Shown here one piece after another: positions 36,037 to 45,096 of a DNA stretch of 64,000 nt. Under the pieces are notes generated by a model. That model saw only the letters and a list, made by a program, of their open reading frames with translations. It did no database searches and was not told the origin of the DNA. A program made the position numbers and the translations under genes. Position 1 is the stretch's first letter. Every line of letters starts with the position of its first letter. This DNA is from Pseudorhodoferax sp. Leaf265 (GTDB taxonomy: Bacteria > Pseudomonadota > Gammaproteobacteria > Burkholderiales > Burkholderiaceae_C): the NCBI RefSeq assembly GCF_001422365.1, contig NZ_LMMT01000005.1:101130-165129 (forward strand), read 5' to 3'.

Positions 36037-37407
36037 ATGCAAGCAAGCACCTTCGAACCGATCACCGAACCGAGCCGCCAGACCCCTGTCTTCGGCGCCT
36101 ATGACGTGGTGGTGCTCGGCGGCGGGCCGGCAGGCATCGCCGCCGCCGCCGCCAGCGCGCGCCAGGGCCGCAGCACGCTGCTCGTGGAGGGCTACGGCTT
36201 CCTGGGCGGCATGGGCACGGCGGCCGGCGTGACCAACTTCTGCGGCCTGCACGCCAACGTGCACGGCGAGGTGCGCCAGGTCGTGCACGGCATCGCCGAC
36301 GACCTGCTGCAGCGCATGGACGCGCTGGGCGGCCTGCGCGAACCTCACCTGCTGTTCGGCGGCAAGATCGCCGCCCAGGCCTACGACAACGCGGCCTTCA
36401 AGCTCGCGGCCGACGACGTGGTCGTGGGCAGTGGCGCGCAGGTGCTGTTCCACGCACAGGCCGTGGGCGTGCAGATGGCGGAGCCGGGCCGCGTGTCTGC
36501 GCTGCTGCTGGAGACCAAGTCGGGCCGCCGCGCCGTGCTGGGCCGGATGTTCATCGACTGCTCGGGCGACGGCGACCTGGCCACCTGGGCCGGCGCGCCG
36601 TTCGAGAAGGGCCGCGACGCCGAGGGCCAGGGCGAAGACATGATGTACCCGTCCACCATGTTCCGCGTGAACGGTGTGGACGCGGCACGCGCCGGCGACA
36701 TCTGGAACCGCTTCGACGGCCTCATGGAGCAGGCCGAGCGCGAGGGCTGGCGCTTCGCGCGCAAGACGCCCATCATCCGGCCGCAGAAGAACCCGGCCGA
36801 GTGGCGCGCCAACGTGACCCAGCTGTCCAACGCGGAGGGCGGCCCGGTGGACGGCACCAATGCGCTGGAGCTCAGCGCCGCGGAGATCGAGGGCCGGCGC
36901 CAGATCCTGAACTTCTTCCGCTTCCTGCGCGCCTACGCGCCGGGCTTCGAGAACGCCTACCTGCTGGAGATCGCGCCGCAGGTCGGCGTGCGCGAGACGC
37001 GGCGCGTGCTCGGCGACTACCAGCTCACCGCGCGCGACGTGCTGGACTGCGCAAGCTTCGCCGACACCATCGGCGTCAACGGCTGGATGATCGAGGAACA
37101 TGTGGCAGGCAACATCGCCTTCCAGTGGCAGGACATCCCGCGCGCACGCGGCTACAACCACCTGCCCTTGCGCATGCTGCTGCCGCGCACCCTGGACAAT
37201 GTGCTGGTCGCCGGCCGCTGCGCCTCGATGACGCACCTGGGCCAGTCGGCCGCGCGTGTGTCGGGCGCCTGCTTCGTGATGGGGCAGGCGGCCGGCACCG
37301 CGGCCGCGCAGGCGCTGCAGCACGGGCAGGACCTGCGCGCCATCGACGTGCCGGCGCTGCAGGCACAGCTTGCGCAGGACGGCGCCTGGCTGGGCCGCGA
37401 CGATTGA
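36037..37407 (+). CDS. FAD-dependent oxidoreductase (FAD_oxidored family)
   Basis: A 456-residue flavoprotein with an N-terminal Rossmann motif VVVLGGGPAGIAAAAASARQG (about 24-44, quoted here only in part as GGGPAG), the segment FLGGMGTAAGVTNFCG and a C-terminal FAD-closing block LVAGRCASMTHLGQSAARV. These place it in the PF12831-type FAD_oxidored family, whose members are mostly uncharacterised dehydrogenases. No signal peptide is evident. It is followed 22 nt later by a Bug-type binding protein and then a LysR regulator, a common Burkholderiales arrangement in which the binding protein takes up the substrate that the enzyme oxidises. The substrate is not identifiable. Confidence 0.82.
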   Translation: MQASTFEPITEPSRQTPVFGAYDVVVLGGGPAGIAAAAASARQGRSTLLVEGYGFLGGMGTAAGVTNFCGLHANVHGEVRQVVHGIADDLLQRMDALGGLREPHLLFGGKIAAQAYDNAAFKLAADDVVVGSGAQVLFHAQAVGVQMAEPGRVSALLLETKSGRRAVLGRMFIDCSGDGDLATWAGAPFEKGRDAEGQGEDMMYPSTMFRVNGVDAARAGDIWNRFDGLMEQAEREGWRFARKTPIIRPQKNPAEWRANVTQLSNAEGGPVDGTNALELSAAEIEGRRQILNFFRFLRAYAPGFENAYLLEIAPQVGVRETRRVLGDYQLTARDVLDCASFADTIGVNGWMIEEHVAGNIAFQWQDIPRARGYNHLPLRMLLPRTLDNVLVAGRCASMTHLGQSAARVSGACFVMGQAAGTAAAQALQHGQDLRAIDVPALQAQLAQDGAWLGRDD

Positions 37408-37429
37408 CCAACGCTTCAGGAGAGAGACT

Positions 37430-38407
37430 TTGAACAAAGAGACAAGACGCGCGGCCCTGGCCTGCCTGGCATCCTGCATGCTCGGCGCCACGTTGGGCCC
37501 GGCCCAGGCCGCCGACCCCACCTGGCCGACGCGGCCGGTCCGGCTGCTCGTGGGCTTTCCGGGCGGCTCCACGCCCGACATGGCGGCGCGTGCGCTGGCC
37601 GACCCGCTGAGCCGCGCGCTGGGCCAGCCCGTCATCGTCGAGAACAAGCCCGGCGCCTCCGGCAACATCGCGGCCGACCAGGTCGCCAAGGCCACGGACG
37701 ACCACACGCTGGGCGTCGTGATCAACGGCAACCTGACCTCCGCCAAGCTGCTCAACCCCAAGCTCAGCTACGACCCGCAGAAGGACTTCAGCGAGATCTC
37801 GCTGCTGGCCACCGCGCCGCTGGTGCTGGTGGCCGCGCCGCAGCTGCCCGACGGCGCGGCCTTCTTCGCCGCCATGCGCCAGGCCGGGGCCAAGGCCAAC
37901 TACGGCTCCGTCGGCGCCGGCTCGGTCGCCCACCTGGGCATGGAGCTGCTCAAGAGCAAGTCGGGCATCGCGCCAGTGCACGTGCCCTACTCCGGCAACC
38001 CCGCGGTCGTCACCGCCATCATCGGCGAGCAGGTGCAGATGGCGCTGGTGCCGCCCGGCGTGGCCATGCCGCAGGTGCAGGCCGGCAAGCTCAAAGCCAT
38101 CGGCGTCACGAGCGGGCGCAGCGCGCTGGTGCCCTCCGTCGCGCCGCTGGCCGATGCCGGCGTGAAGGACTTCAACCTGGAGGTCTGGACCGCGCTGGTC
38201 GGCCCGGCCGGCCTGTCCAAGGCCGCGCAGGCGCGGCTCGCGGCCGAGGTGCCGCGCATCCTGCGCGAGCCCGAGACGCGCACGCGGCTGCTGAACCAGG
38301 GCTGGCAGGCCGTGGGCACCTCCAGCGAAGGCCTGCACCAGCGCGTGAAAGACGAGACCGCGCTGCTGGGCGGCATCATCCGGGCGCAGAACATCTCGGT
38401 CGACTGA
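37430..38407 (+). CDS. Bug/TctC-family periplasmic solute-binding protein
   Basis: A 325-residue tripartite-tricarboxylate receptor-type protein. A signal peptide ends near AQA (residue 26-27), followed by TRPVRLLVGFPGGSTPDMAA, the pyrrolidine-like N-terminal ligand loop, and VENKPGASGNIAADQVAKA. The start is TTG at 37430, supported by AGGAGA six nucleotides upstream; the in-frame upstream ATG lies inside the previous gene. No TctA/TctB genes are adjacent. Context suggests a carboxylate that is the substrate of the upstream flavoprotein. Confidence 0.87.
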   Translation: MNKETRRAALACLASCMLGATLGPAQAADPTWPTRPVRLLVGFPGGSTPDMAARALADPLSRALGQPVIVENKPGASGNIAADQVAKATDDHTLGVVINGNLTSAKLLNPKLSYDPQKDFSEISLLATAPLVLVAAPQLPDGAAFFAAMRQAGAKANYGSVGAGSVAHLGMELLKSKSGIAPVHVPYSGNPAVVTAIIGEQVQMALVPPGVAMPQVQAGKLKAIGVTSGRSALVPSVAPLADAGVKDFNLEVWTALVGPAGLSKAAQARLAAEVPRILREPETRTRLLNQGWQAVGTSSEGLHQRVKDETALLGGIIRAQNISVD

Positions 38408-38426
38408 CGCCCACCGCAGCCCCGGC

Positions 38427-39311
38427 TTGGACACGCTCTCGAACCTGCGGACCTTCCTGGCGGTGGCGCGCACCGAGAGCTTCTCGGCCGCGGCGCGCGA
38501 ACTCGGCATCGCGCCCTCGGTCGTGACCAAGCGCATCGGCCAGCTCGAAGCACAGGTCCAGGGTGCGCTGTTCGAACGCACGACACGGCGCGTGCGCCTC
38601 ACGCCGGTGGGCCGCGCTTACCTGCCCGCGGTGCAGCGCGTGGTGACCGACGCGCAGGAGCTGTTCGCCCACCCGGTCGGCGACCAGCTGCAGGGCCAGC
38701 TGCGCATCAAGGCGCCAACCTCGGTCACGGTCTGCCTGGTCGGCCCGCTGCTCGAGCGCTTCCAGCGCCTGTACCCGCTGCTGCACCTGGAGGTCGTCGC
38801 GCTGGACCGCGCCGTGAACCCGGCCGAAGAGGGCTTCGACCTGGCGCTGACCCTGATGCCCGACACCTATGCCGGCGTGGTGGAAGAGCCGCTGTGCCCC
38901 ATGCCGCGCACGGCCTGCGCGGCGCCGCAGTACCTGCACGCGCGCGGCACGCCGCGCCACCCGAGCGAGCTCAAGGACCACGCCATCCTGAACTTCCTGC
39001 CGACCGGCAGCACCTGGAGCTTCGGCAGCGCGGCGGGCCGCGTCAGCGTCAAGGTGCAGCCGCGCCTGAACACCAACGAGGCGCAGCTGCTGCTGTCGGC
39101 CGCGCTGGCCGGCAACGGCATCGCCATCCTGGGCGACTACCTGGCCCGGCCCGCGCTCGACAACGGCGCGCTGCTGCCGCTGCTGGCGGACTTCCCGCTG
39201 GACGCGTTCTGGCTCAAGGCCCTGCTGCCCGAGAACCGCGCCAACGTGCCCAAGGTGCAGGCCCTGGTGCGCTACCTGCAGGCCGAACTCGCGCCGAGCG
39301 GCAGCGCCTGA
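38427..39311 (+). CDS. LysR-family transcriptional regulator
   Basis: A 294-residue LysR regulator. The N-terminal winged helix is clear (NLRTFLAVARTESFSAAARE and the following IAPSVVTKRIGQLEAQ), joined to a periplasmic-binding-like effector domain from about residue 90. The start is TTG at 38427, at the position expected for the family, without a strong Shine-Dalgarno. It is encoded in the same direction as, and just after, the FAD oxidoreductase and Bug protein, so it most likely controls them. The effector is unknown. Confidence 0.88.
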   Translation: MDTLSNLRTFLAVARTESFSAAARELGIAPSVVTKRIGQLEAQVQGALFERTTRRVRLTPVGRAYLPAVQRVVTDAQELFAHPVGDQLQGQLRIKAPTSVTVCLVGPLLERFQRLYPLLHLEVVALDRAVNPAEEGFDLALTLMPDTYAGVVEEPLCPMPRTACAAPQYLHARGTPRHPSELKDHAILNFLPTGSTWSFGSAAGRVSVKVQPRLNTNEAQLLLSAALAGNGIAILGDYLARPALDNGALLPLLADFPLDAFWLKALLPENRANVPKVQALVRYLQAELAPSGSA

Positions 39312-39332
39312 GCGCCGCGCGCACGCAGACGG

Positions 39333-40055
39333 TCAACCCGGCACGCGGCGGCGCAGGGCCGGCAGGTCCAGCACCGTGATGCCGCCGTAGCCCACCGCGA
39401 TCAACCCGGCCTCCGCCAGCCGGCGCAGCGCCGCATTGCAACGCTGGCGCGACAGGCCCGACAGGTTGGCGATCTCCTCCTGCGAGACGGCCAGGTGCGG
39501 ATCGCTGCCCGGGTGCAGCCAGGGATGGAACAGGCCGACCAGCGCGCGCGCCACCTGGCTGTCGGTGTCCAGCAGGTGGTGGGCCGCGAAGTTGCCCAGG
39601 AACCAGTGCATGCGCTCGTTGATCTGGCGCAGCAGGAAATGGTCGAAGGCACGCTCGGTGGCGTGCAGCCACTGGAAGGTCTCCACCGGCATCAAGGCCA
39701 CGCGGCTGGGGCGCAGCGCAACGATGTCGGCCGTGCGCGGCACGGCGCGCAGCAGCGTGCCCTCGCCGAACCAGCTGCCGCGCGACAGGCCGCCCAACGT
39801 GACCGAGCGGCCGTCCTCGGCCGTCACGGCCCACTTGAGCAGGCCGTCGATGGCACCGTACCAATGCTGCGGTTCGTCGCCCATGCGGCACAGCGCGGCG
39901 CCGGCCGCCACGTCCACCTGCTGCATCTCGGCGCGCACGCGCTCGCGCGCGGGCGCGTCGAGCGCGGGGAACCAGGCCGAACCGTCGAGCAGGCGGTCCA
40001 GCGAGGAGGCGTCTTCGGGCGGAGCAGCGCGGCGCATGGTGGGGGTCGCCACCAT
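39333..40055 (-). CDS. Crp/Fnr-family transcriptional regulator
   Basis: About 240 residues: an N-terminal cyclic-nucleotide-binding-type beta-roll (GAALCRMGDEPQHWYGAIDG, GGLSRGSWFGEGTLLRAVPR) and a C-terminal helix-turn-helix VSQEEIANLSGLSRQRCNAA. There are no FNR-type N-terminal cysteines, and the cAMP pocket differs from Crp, so its ligand is unknown. Two starts are possible, ATG at 40055 or ATG at 40037; neither has a good Shine-Dalgarno. It diverges from the BKACE operon across about 110 nt that hold a 14-bp near-palindrome at 40097-40110 (GTCGTCGCGATGAC), a candidate site. Confidence 0.85.
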   Translation of the reverse strand: MVATPTMRRAAPPEDASSLDRLLDGSAWFPALDAPARERVRAEMQQVDVAAGAALCRMGDEPQHWYGAIDGLLKWAVTAEDGRSVTLGGLSRGSWFGEGTLLRAVPRTADIVALRPSRVALMPVETFQWLHATERAFDHFLLRQINERMHWFLGNFAAHHLLDTDSQVARALVGLFHPWLHPGSDPHLAVSQEEIANLSGLSRQRCNAALRRLAEAGLIAVGYGGITVLDLPALRRRVPG

Positions 40056-40165
40056 AGCAGCCGCGGCCGCGCACCGCGAAAACCCTGAGGCCGAATGTCG
40101 TCGCGATGACTGAATGCGTGCGGCCCGCGGACCACCATGCCGCATCCCCACGCAACGGAGACAGC

Positions 40166-41092
40166 ATGTCCAGACGCAAGGTCATCGTGACCGTCGCCCC
40201 CACGGGCGGCATGGCCCACAAGTCGCAGAACCCCCACCTGCCCACCCAGCCGCAAGAGATCGCCGACGACGTCGTGCGCTGCTGGAACGCGGGCGCCAGC
40301 GTGGTCGCGCTGCACGCGCGCCGGCCCGACGACGGCGCCACCTGCAACCCCGCCATCTACCGCGACATGAACCAGCGCATCCGCGCGGCCGGCTGCGACA
40401 TCGTGCTCAACAACTCCACGGGCGGCGGCGTGCACGGCGACATGGTGCGCCCGCTGGCCGGCGAGCGCTGGGAGATCGCCTGGGACGAGCGCACCAAGGG
40501 CATGGACGCGGGCGCCGAGATGTGCACGCTGGACGCCACCACGCTGAACCTCTCGTTCGAGGGCAAGGAGATCCTGATGGACACGCCGCTGTCCAAGGGC
40601 CGTGCGCTGGCAGCCGGCATGAAGGCACGCGGCATCAAGCCCGAGTGGGAGGTGTTCAGCCCCACCCACATCCTGCAGGACGTGACGACGCTGATCGGCG
40701 AGGGCCACGACGACGCGCCGCACTTCATCAACCTGGTCATGAACGTGCACCGCAACTTCCAGAACGCGATGCCCTACTCGCCGCGCTTTTTGCAGCAGAT
40801 GGTGGACACGCTACCCGCCAACAGCATCTTCTGCGTGAGCGGCATCGGCCCGTCGCAGCTGGAGGCCAACGTGGCCGCGCTGCTGCTGGGAGGCCATGCG
40901 CGTGTGGGCCTGGAAGACAACCTGTACTTCCGCCAGGGCGAGCTGGCGACCAACGTGCAGCTGACCGAGCGCATCGTGCGCATCATCCGCGAGCTCGACA
41001 TGGAACCGGCCACGCCCGCAGAGGCGCGCCAGATCATGGGCCTGCCGAGGCCGGGAGCGCCCCGCCCGGAATTCGCCCCCAACAACCGATAG
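40166..41092 (+). CDS. BKACE-family (DUF849) beta-keto acid cleavage enzyme
   Basis: A 308-residue TIM-barrel enzyme of the BKACE family, which condenses beta-keto acids with acetyl-CoA and splits off acetoacetate plus a CoA ester. Known members act in lysine fermentation and on dehydrocarnitine. The block VVALHARRPDDG corresponds to the metal-binding H-x-H segment, but the first histidine is A48 and only H50 is kept; VGLEDNLYF supplies the acidic ligand. GGAG lies 5 nt before the ATG at 40166. It heads an operon with a Liv-type SBP, a 3-hydroxyacyl-CoA/carnitine-type dehydrogenase and an acyl-CoA synthetase, consistent with oxidation of a beta-hydroxy acid such as carnitine. Confidence 0.85.
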   Translation: MSRRKVIVTVAPTGGMAHKSQNPHLPTQPQEIADDVVRCWNAGASVVALHARRPDDGATCNPAIYRDMNQRIRAAGCDIVLNNSTGGGVHGDMVRPLAGERWEIAWDERTKGMDAGAEMCTLDATTLNLSFEGKEILMDTPLSKGRALAAGMKARGIKPEWEVFSPTHILQDVTTLIGEGHDDAPHFINLVMNVHRNFQNAMPYSPRFLQQMVDTLPANSIFCVSGIGPSQLEANVAALLLGGHARVGLEDNLYFRQGELATNVQLTERIVRIIRELDMEPATPAEARQIMGLPRPGAPRPEFAPNNR

Positions 41093-41102
41093 GAGACGCC
41101 CG

Positions 41103-42311
41103 ATGCCTCATCAACGCACGATGGCAGCGCTGTGCGCTGCCCTGGCCTGCGCGGCCGGCGCGCAGGCGCAGATCTCGGACGACGTCGTCCGCATCGGCTT
41201 CGTCAGCGACATGTCGGGCCTGTATCGCGACTACGACGGCCCGGCCGGTGCCGAGGCCATCCGCATGGCGATTGCCGACATGGGCGGCACCGTCAACGGC
41301 AAGAAGATCGAACTCCTCACCGTGGACCACCAGAACAAGGCCGACATCGCTGCGGCCAAGGCGCGCGAGTGGTTCGACGTGAACAGGCTGGACATGCTGA
41401 TCGGCGGCGTGGGCTCGGGCGCCGCCATCGCCATGGCCGGCGTGGCGGCCGAGAAGAAGCGGCCCTACTTCGTGGTCGGCGCGGGCGCCTCGGGCCTGAC
41501 CAACGAGCACTGCTCGCCCTACACCGTGCACTACGCCTACGACACCGTGGCCATGGCGCGCGGCACGGCCAACGCGGTCGCCCGCTCGGGCGGCAAGAGC
41601 TGGTACTTCGTGACGGCCGACTACGCCTTCGGCACCGCGCTGCAGGCCGACGCGAGCAAGACGCTGGAAGCCAACGGCGGCACAGTGGCCGGCGCGGTCA
41701 AGCACCCGCTGGGCGCGAGCGACTTCTCCTCCTTCATGCTGCAGGCGCAGGCCTCCAAGGCCCAGGTGCTGGCGTTGGCCAATGCCGGCAGCGACACGGT
41801 CAACGCGATCAAGTCGGCGGCCGAGTTCGGCATCGGCAAGACCATGAAGCTGGCCGGCATGATCATCACGATCAACGATGTGCACGCGCTGGGCCTGAAG
41901 ACCGCGCAGGGCATGTTCCTGACCGACAGCTGGTACTGGAACCAGTCGCCCGAGGCGCGTACCTGGGCCCGCCGCTTCTTCGACAAGCACAAGCGCATGC
42001 CGACCTCCTTCCATGCCGGCGACTACTCGGCCGCGCTGCAGTACCTGAAGGCCGTCCAGGCCGCGGGCACCGACGACGGCGACAAGGTCATGGCCCAGCT
42101 GCGCAAGACCCAGGTCAACGACATGTTCATGCAGAACGGCTGGCTGCGCGAAGACGGCCTCATGGTGCACGACATGCGGCTGGTGCAGGTCAAGACGCCG
42201 GCCGAATCCAAAGAGCCCTGGGACTACTACAAGGTCGTGGAGACCATCGCGGGCGAGGCCGCCTGGACCACCAAGGCCGAGTCGCGCTGCGCGCGCTGGA
42301 AGAGCCTGTGA
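41103..42311 (+). CDS. Branched-chain-type ABC substrate-binding protein
   Basis: A 402-residue LivK-family periplasmic protein with a signal peptide ending at AQA (about residue 21). The mature start VVRIGFVSDMSGLYRDYDGP and the segment YFVVGAGASGLTNEHCSPYT are typical of receptors for aromatic or amino-acid-like ligands. AGGAGA precedes the ATG. It has no adjacent permease or ATPase genes, so it must borrow a LivHMGF core, perhaps the one at 29.6-33.0 kb or another elsewhere. Placement in the BKACE operon implies that its ligand is that pathway's substrate. Confidence 0.87.
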   Translation: MPHQRTMAALCAALACAAGAQAQISDDVVRIGFVSDMSGLYRDYDGPAGAEAIRMAIADMGGTVNGKKIELLTVDHQNKADIAAAKAREWFDVNRLDMLIGGVGSGAAIAMAGVAAEKKRPYFVVGAGASGLTNEHCSPYTVHYAYDTVAMARGTANAVARSGGKSWYFVTADYAFGTALQADASKTLEANGGTVAGAVKHPLGASDFSSFMLQAQASKAQVLALANAGSDTVNAIKSAAEFGIGKTMKLAGMIITINDVHALGLKTAQGMFLTDSWYWNQSPEARTWARRFFDKHKRMPTSFHAGDYSAALQYLKAVQAAGTDDGDKVMAQLRKTQVNDMFMQNGWLREDGLMVHDMRLVQVKTPAESKEPWDYYKVVETIAGEAAWTTKAESRCARWKSL

Positions 42312-43246
42312 CCCCGATCAGAACCGTCGCCGTCGTCGGCACCGGCGTGATCGGCGCGAGCTGGGCCGCCTGCTTCCTCGCGCGCGGGCTGGACGTGGTC
42401 GCCACCGACCCGGCCGAAGGTGCCGAGCAGCGCCTGCGCGCGGCCGTGGCACGGCATTGGCCGGCCCTGCAGGGCATGGGCCTGGCCGAGGGCGCCACGC
42501 CCGAACGGCTGCGTTTCCATGCGCGGCTCGAGGACGCCGTGGCCGGGGCCGACTTCGTGCAGGAGAACGGACCCGAGCGGGAAGACCTCAAGACCGCGCT
42601 CTATGCGCGCATGGGCGCCGCCGCGCCGGCCTGCGCGCTGCTGGCTTCCAGCTCCTCGGGCCTGGCCGTCAGCGCCATGCAATCGGCCTGCGCGCACCCC
42701 GAGCGCGTGGTGCTGGGCCACCCGTTCAACCCGCCGCACCTGATCCCGCTGGTCGAGGTCGGCGGTGGCGAGAAAACCGCGCCAGAGGCCATTGCGCGCG
42801 CGATGGACTTCTACCGCGCCATCGGCAAGAAACCGATCCAGGTGCGGCGCGAGATCCGCGGCCACATCGCCAACCGGCTGCAGGCCGCGCTGTGGCGCGA
42901 GGCCTTCCACCTCGTCGACCAAGGGGTGGCCAGTGTGGCCGACATCGACACCGCGATCGCGCACGGTCCCGGCCTGCGTTGGGCGCTGCTGGGCCCGTTT
43001 TTGAACCTGCACCTGTCGGGCGGCGAAGGCGGCATGGCGCACCTGCTGGCGCACCTGGGCGGCCCCATCGAAAGCTGGTGGCAGGACCTGGGCGCGCCCA
43101 CCCTGCACGCCGAGCTGCAGGCCAAGGTGGTGGCCGGCGTGAACGAGGCCCTGACCGGCCGCAGCGCGGCGGAGCTGCAGCGCGCCCGCGACCAGCTGCT
43201 GCTGGGCCTCATGGCGGCCAAGGCCGACCACCCGGAGCTGGACTGA
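42308..43246 (+). CDS. 3-hydroxyacyl-CoA / L-carnitine dehydrogenase-type NAD-dependent enzyme
   Basis: A 312-residue protein with the 3-hydroxyacyl-CoA dehydrogenase fold: a Rossmann motif VVGTGVIGASW at the N-terminus, SSSSGLAVSAMQ, and GHPFNPPHLIPLVEV carrying the catalytic His. The C-terminal helical domain is compact and resembles L-carnitine dehydrogenase and L-gulonate dehydrogenase rather than the beta-oxidation enzyme. A GTG start overlaps the receptor stop (GTGA). Coupled to a BKACE, the simplest reading is that it oxidises a 3-hydroxy acid to the 3-keto acid that BKACE then cleaves. Carnitine is one candidate substrate. Confidence 0.82.
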   Translation: MTPIRTVAVVGTGVIGASWAACFLARGLDVVATDPAEGAEQRLRAAVARHWPALQGMGLAEGATPERLRFHARLEDAVAGADFVQENGPEREDLKTALYARMGAAAPACALLASSSSGLAVSAMQSACAHPERVVLGHPFNPPHLIPLVEVGGGEKTAPEAIARAMDFYRAIGKKPIQVRREIRGHIANRLQAALWREAFHLVDQGVASVADIDTAIAHGPGLRWALLGPFLNLHLSGGEGGMAHLLAHLGGPIESWWQDLGAPTLHAELQAKVVAGVNEALTGRSAAELQRARDQLLLGLMAAKADHPELD

Positions 43247-43248
43247 AC

Positions 43249-45060
43249 ATGGCGCCCATCGACTTCCTGAACGACCCCACCCAGATCGCGCCGCCCGCCG
43301 CGCTGCGCACCGAGCTCGGCGACGGCTCCTTCGTGTTGCACTCGCCCGTGGCGCTGGAACCCCATGCGCGCTGTGTCGGCGAATGGCTGGAGCACTGGGC
43401 GCGTGCCACGCCGCAGGCCACCGCGCTGGCCGAACGCACGGCCGACGGCCAGGACTGGCGCCGCCTGGACTACGCCGCGCTGCGCCAGGCCGTGGGCGCC
43501 GTCGGCCAGGCGCTGCTGGACCTGCGCCTGCCGCCGGGACGGCCCGTCGTCATCCTCTCGGACAACGCGATCGACCATGCCGTGCTGATGCTGGCCGCCA
43601 TGCACGTGGGCCGGCCGGCCTGCTCGCTGTCCAGCGCCTATTCGCGCCAGGCCACGGACTTCACGCGCCTGCGCGAGATGCTCGCGCTGCTGCGGCCGGC
43701 CCTGGTCTACGCGGCCGACGCACGTGCCTACGGACCGGCCATGGCGGCCTGCGACCTGACCGTGCCCTGCGTCTTCAGCGACCATGCGCCCGACTGGCCC
43801 GGCGCACTGGCCTTCGATGCGCTGCGGGCCACGCGCGAGACGCCGGCCGTGCAGCAGGCCTTCGCCGCCATCGCGCCCGACGACCATGCCAAGTACCTGC
43901 TGACCTCTGGCTCCACGGGCCGGCCCAAGGCCGTCATCAACACGCACCGCATGCTGTGCGCCAACCAGCAGCAGATGGCGCAGACCTGGCGCTTCCTCGC
44001 GCAAGAGCCTCCCGTGCTGGTGGACTGGCTGCCCTGGAGCCACACCTTCGGCGGCAACCACAACCTGCACATGGTGCTGGCCCACGGCGGCGCGCTGTAC
44101 ATCGACGAAGGCCGGCCCGCGCCGGGCCTCGTCGAGAGGACCGCACGCAACCTGCGCGAAGTGCGGCCCACGTTGTGGTTCAACGTGCCGCGCGGCTTCG
44201 ACATGCTGCTGCCGCTCCTGGAGGCCGACGACGCGCTGGCCGACGCCATCCTGTCGCGTCTGCGCCTGGCCTTCTACGCGGCGGCGGCGCTGGCGCCCGC
44301 CACCTGGCAGCGGCTGCAGGCCGTGGCCGCGCGCGTGCGCCCGGGCCGCCCGCTGTGGCTCACCACCTCCTGGGGCTGCACCGAGACCGCGCCGGCCATC
44401 ACCACGTCGCACTGGCAACAGGACGGTGCGGACTGCATCGGCAATCCGCTGCCCGGCATGGCGGTGCGCTTCGTGCCCAGCGGCGACAAGCTGGAGATGC
44501 GCATTCGCGGCGTCTCCGTGTTCCCCGGCTACCTGCACGGCCCGCAGGAAACCGCCGCGGCCTTCGATGCGCAGGGCTACTACCGCATCGGCGATGCGGG
44601 CCGGTTGCTCGACGCCGAGCAGCCGGCCCGCGGCATCGTGTTCGATGGCCGCGTGGCCGAGGACTTCAAGCTGTCCAGCGGCACCTGGGTCTCGGTCGGC
44701 ACGCTGCGCGTGGCGCTGGTGTCGCGGCTCGCGCCGCTGGTGCAGGACATCGTGGTCGCGGGCCACGACCGGGCCGAGATCGGGCTGCTGGTGTTCCCCT
44801 CGGCGGCCGGCCAGCAGCAGCCCGAAGTGCTGCGGGCGGCGCTGTGTCGGATGATGCAGGAACAGGCCGCCGCCGGCGCAGGCTCGGCGCGCAGCCCGCG
44901 CCGCGCGCTCGTGCTGGACGCCCCGCCTGCGCTGCAAGCCGGCGAGATCACGGACAAGGGCTACCTCAACCAGCGCGCGGTGCTGCAGCGGCGCCATGCC
45001 GAGGTCGAGCGGCTGTATGCGGCGACGGCGAGCGCCGGGCCCGTGGTGCTGGCGGACTGA
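43249..45060 (+). CDS. Feruloyl-CoA synthase-like AMP-forming acyl-CoA synthetase
   Basis: A 603-residue member of the AMP-forming synthetase superfamily closest to feruloyl-CoA synthases by its C-terminus EITDKGYLNQRAVLQRR and its length. The P-loop is LLTSGSTGRPKAV, and WGCTETAPAITTSHW contacts adenine. It starts 2 nt after the dehydrogenase stop. In this operon it may activate a carboxylic acid product or substrate of the BKACE route instead of ferulate; no enoyl-CoA hydratase/aldolase or vanillin dehydrogenase gene is nearby, which argues against a classical ferulate pathway. Confidence 0.82.
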   Translation: MAPIDFLNDPTQIAPPAALRTELGDGSFVLHSPVALEPHARCVGEWLEHWARATPQATALAERTADGQDWRRLDYAALRQAVGAVGQALLDLRLPPGRPVVILSDNAIDHAVLMLAAMHVGRPACSLSSAYSRQATDFTRLREMLALLRPALVYAADARAYGPAMAACDLTVPCVFSDHAPDWPGALAFDALRATRETPAVQQAFAAIAPDDHAKYLLTSGSTGRPKAVINTHRMLCANQQQMAQTWRFLAQEPPVLVDWLPWSHTFGGNHNLHMVLAHGGALYIDEGRPAPGLVERTARNLREVRPTLWFNVPRGFDMLLPLLEADDALADAILSRLRLAFYAAAALAPATWQRLQAVAARVRPGRPLWLTTSWGCTETAPAITTSHWQQDGADCIGNPLPGMAVRFVPSGDKLEMRIRGVSVFPGYLHGPQETAAAFDAQGYYRIGDAGRLLDAEQPARGIVFDGRVAEDFKLSSGTWVSVGTLRVALVSRLAPLVQDIVVAGHDRAEIGLLVFPSAAGQQQPEVLRAALCRMMQEQAAAGAGSARSPRRALVLDAPPALQAGEITDKGYLNQRAVLQRRHAEVERLYAATASAGPVVLAD

Positions 45061-45096
45061 TCCGCCGGCCCGTGCGAGGCCGCGCCTGGCAGCGCC

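Noticed and set aside
43249..45060. Assignment of the synthetase as a true feruloyl-CoA synthase for ferulate catabolism.
   Set aside because: No hydratase-lyase or vanillin dehydrogenase gene is nearby and the operon points to a beta-hydroxy acid route; only family likeness is kept.
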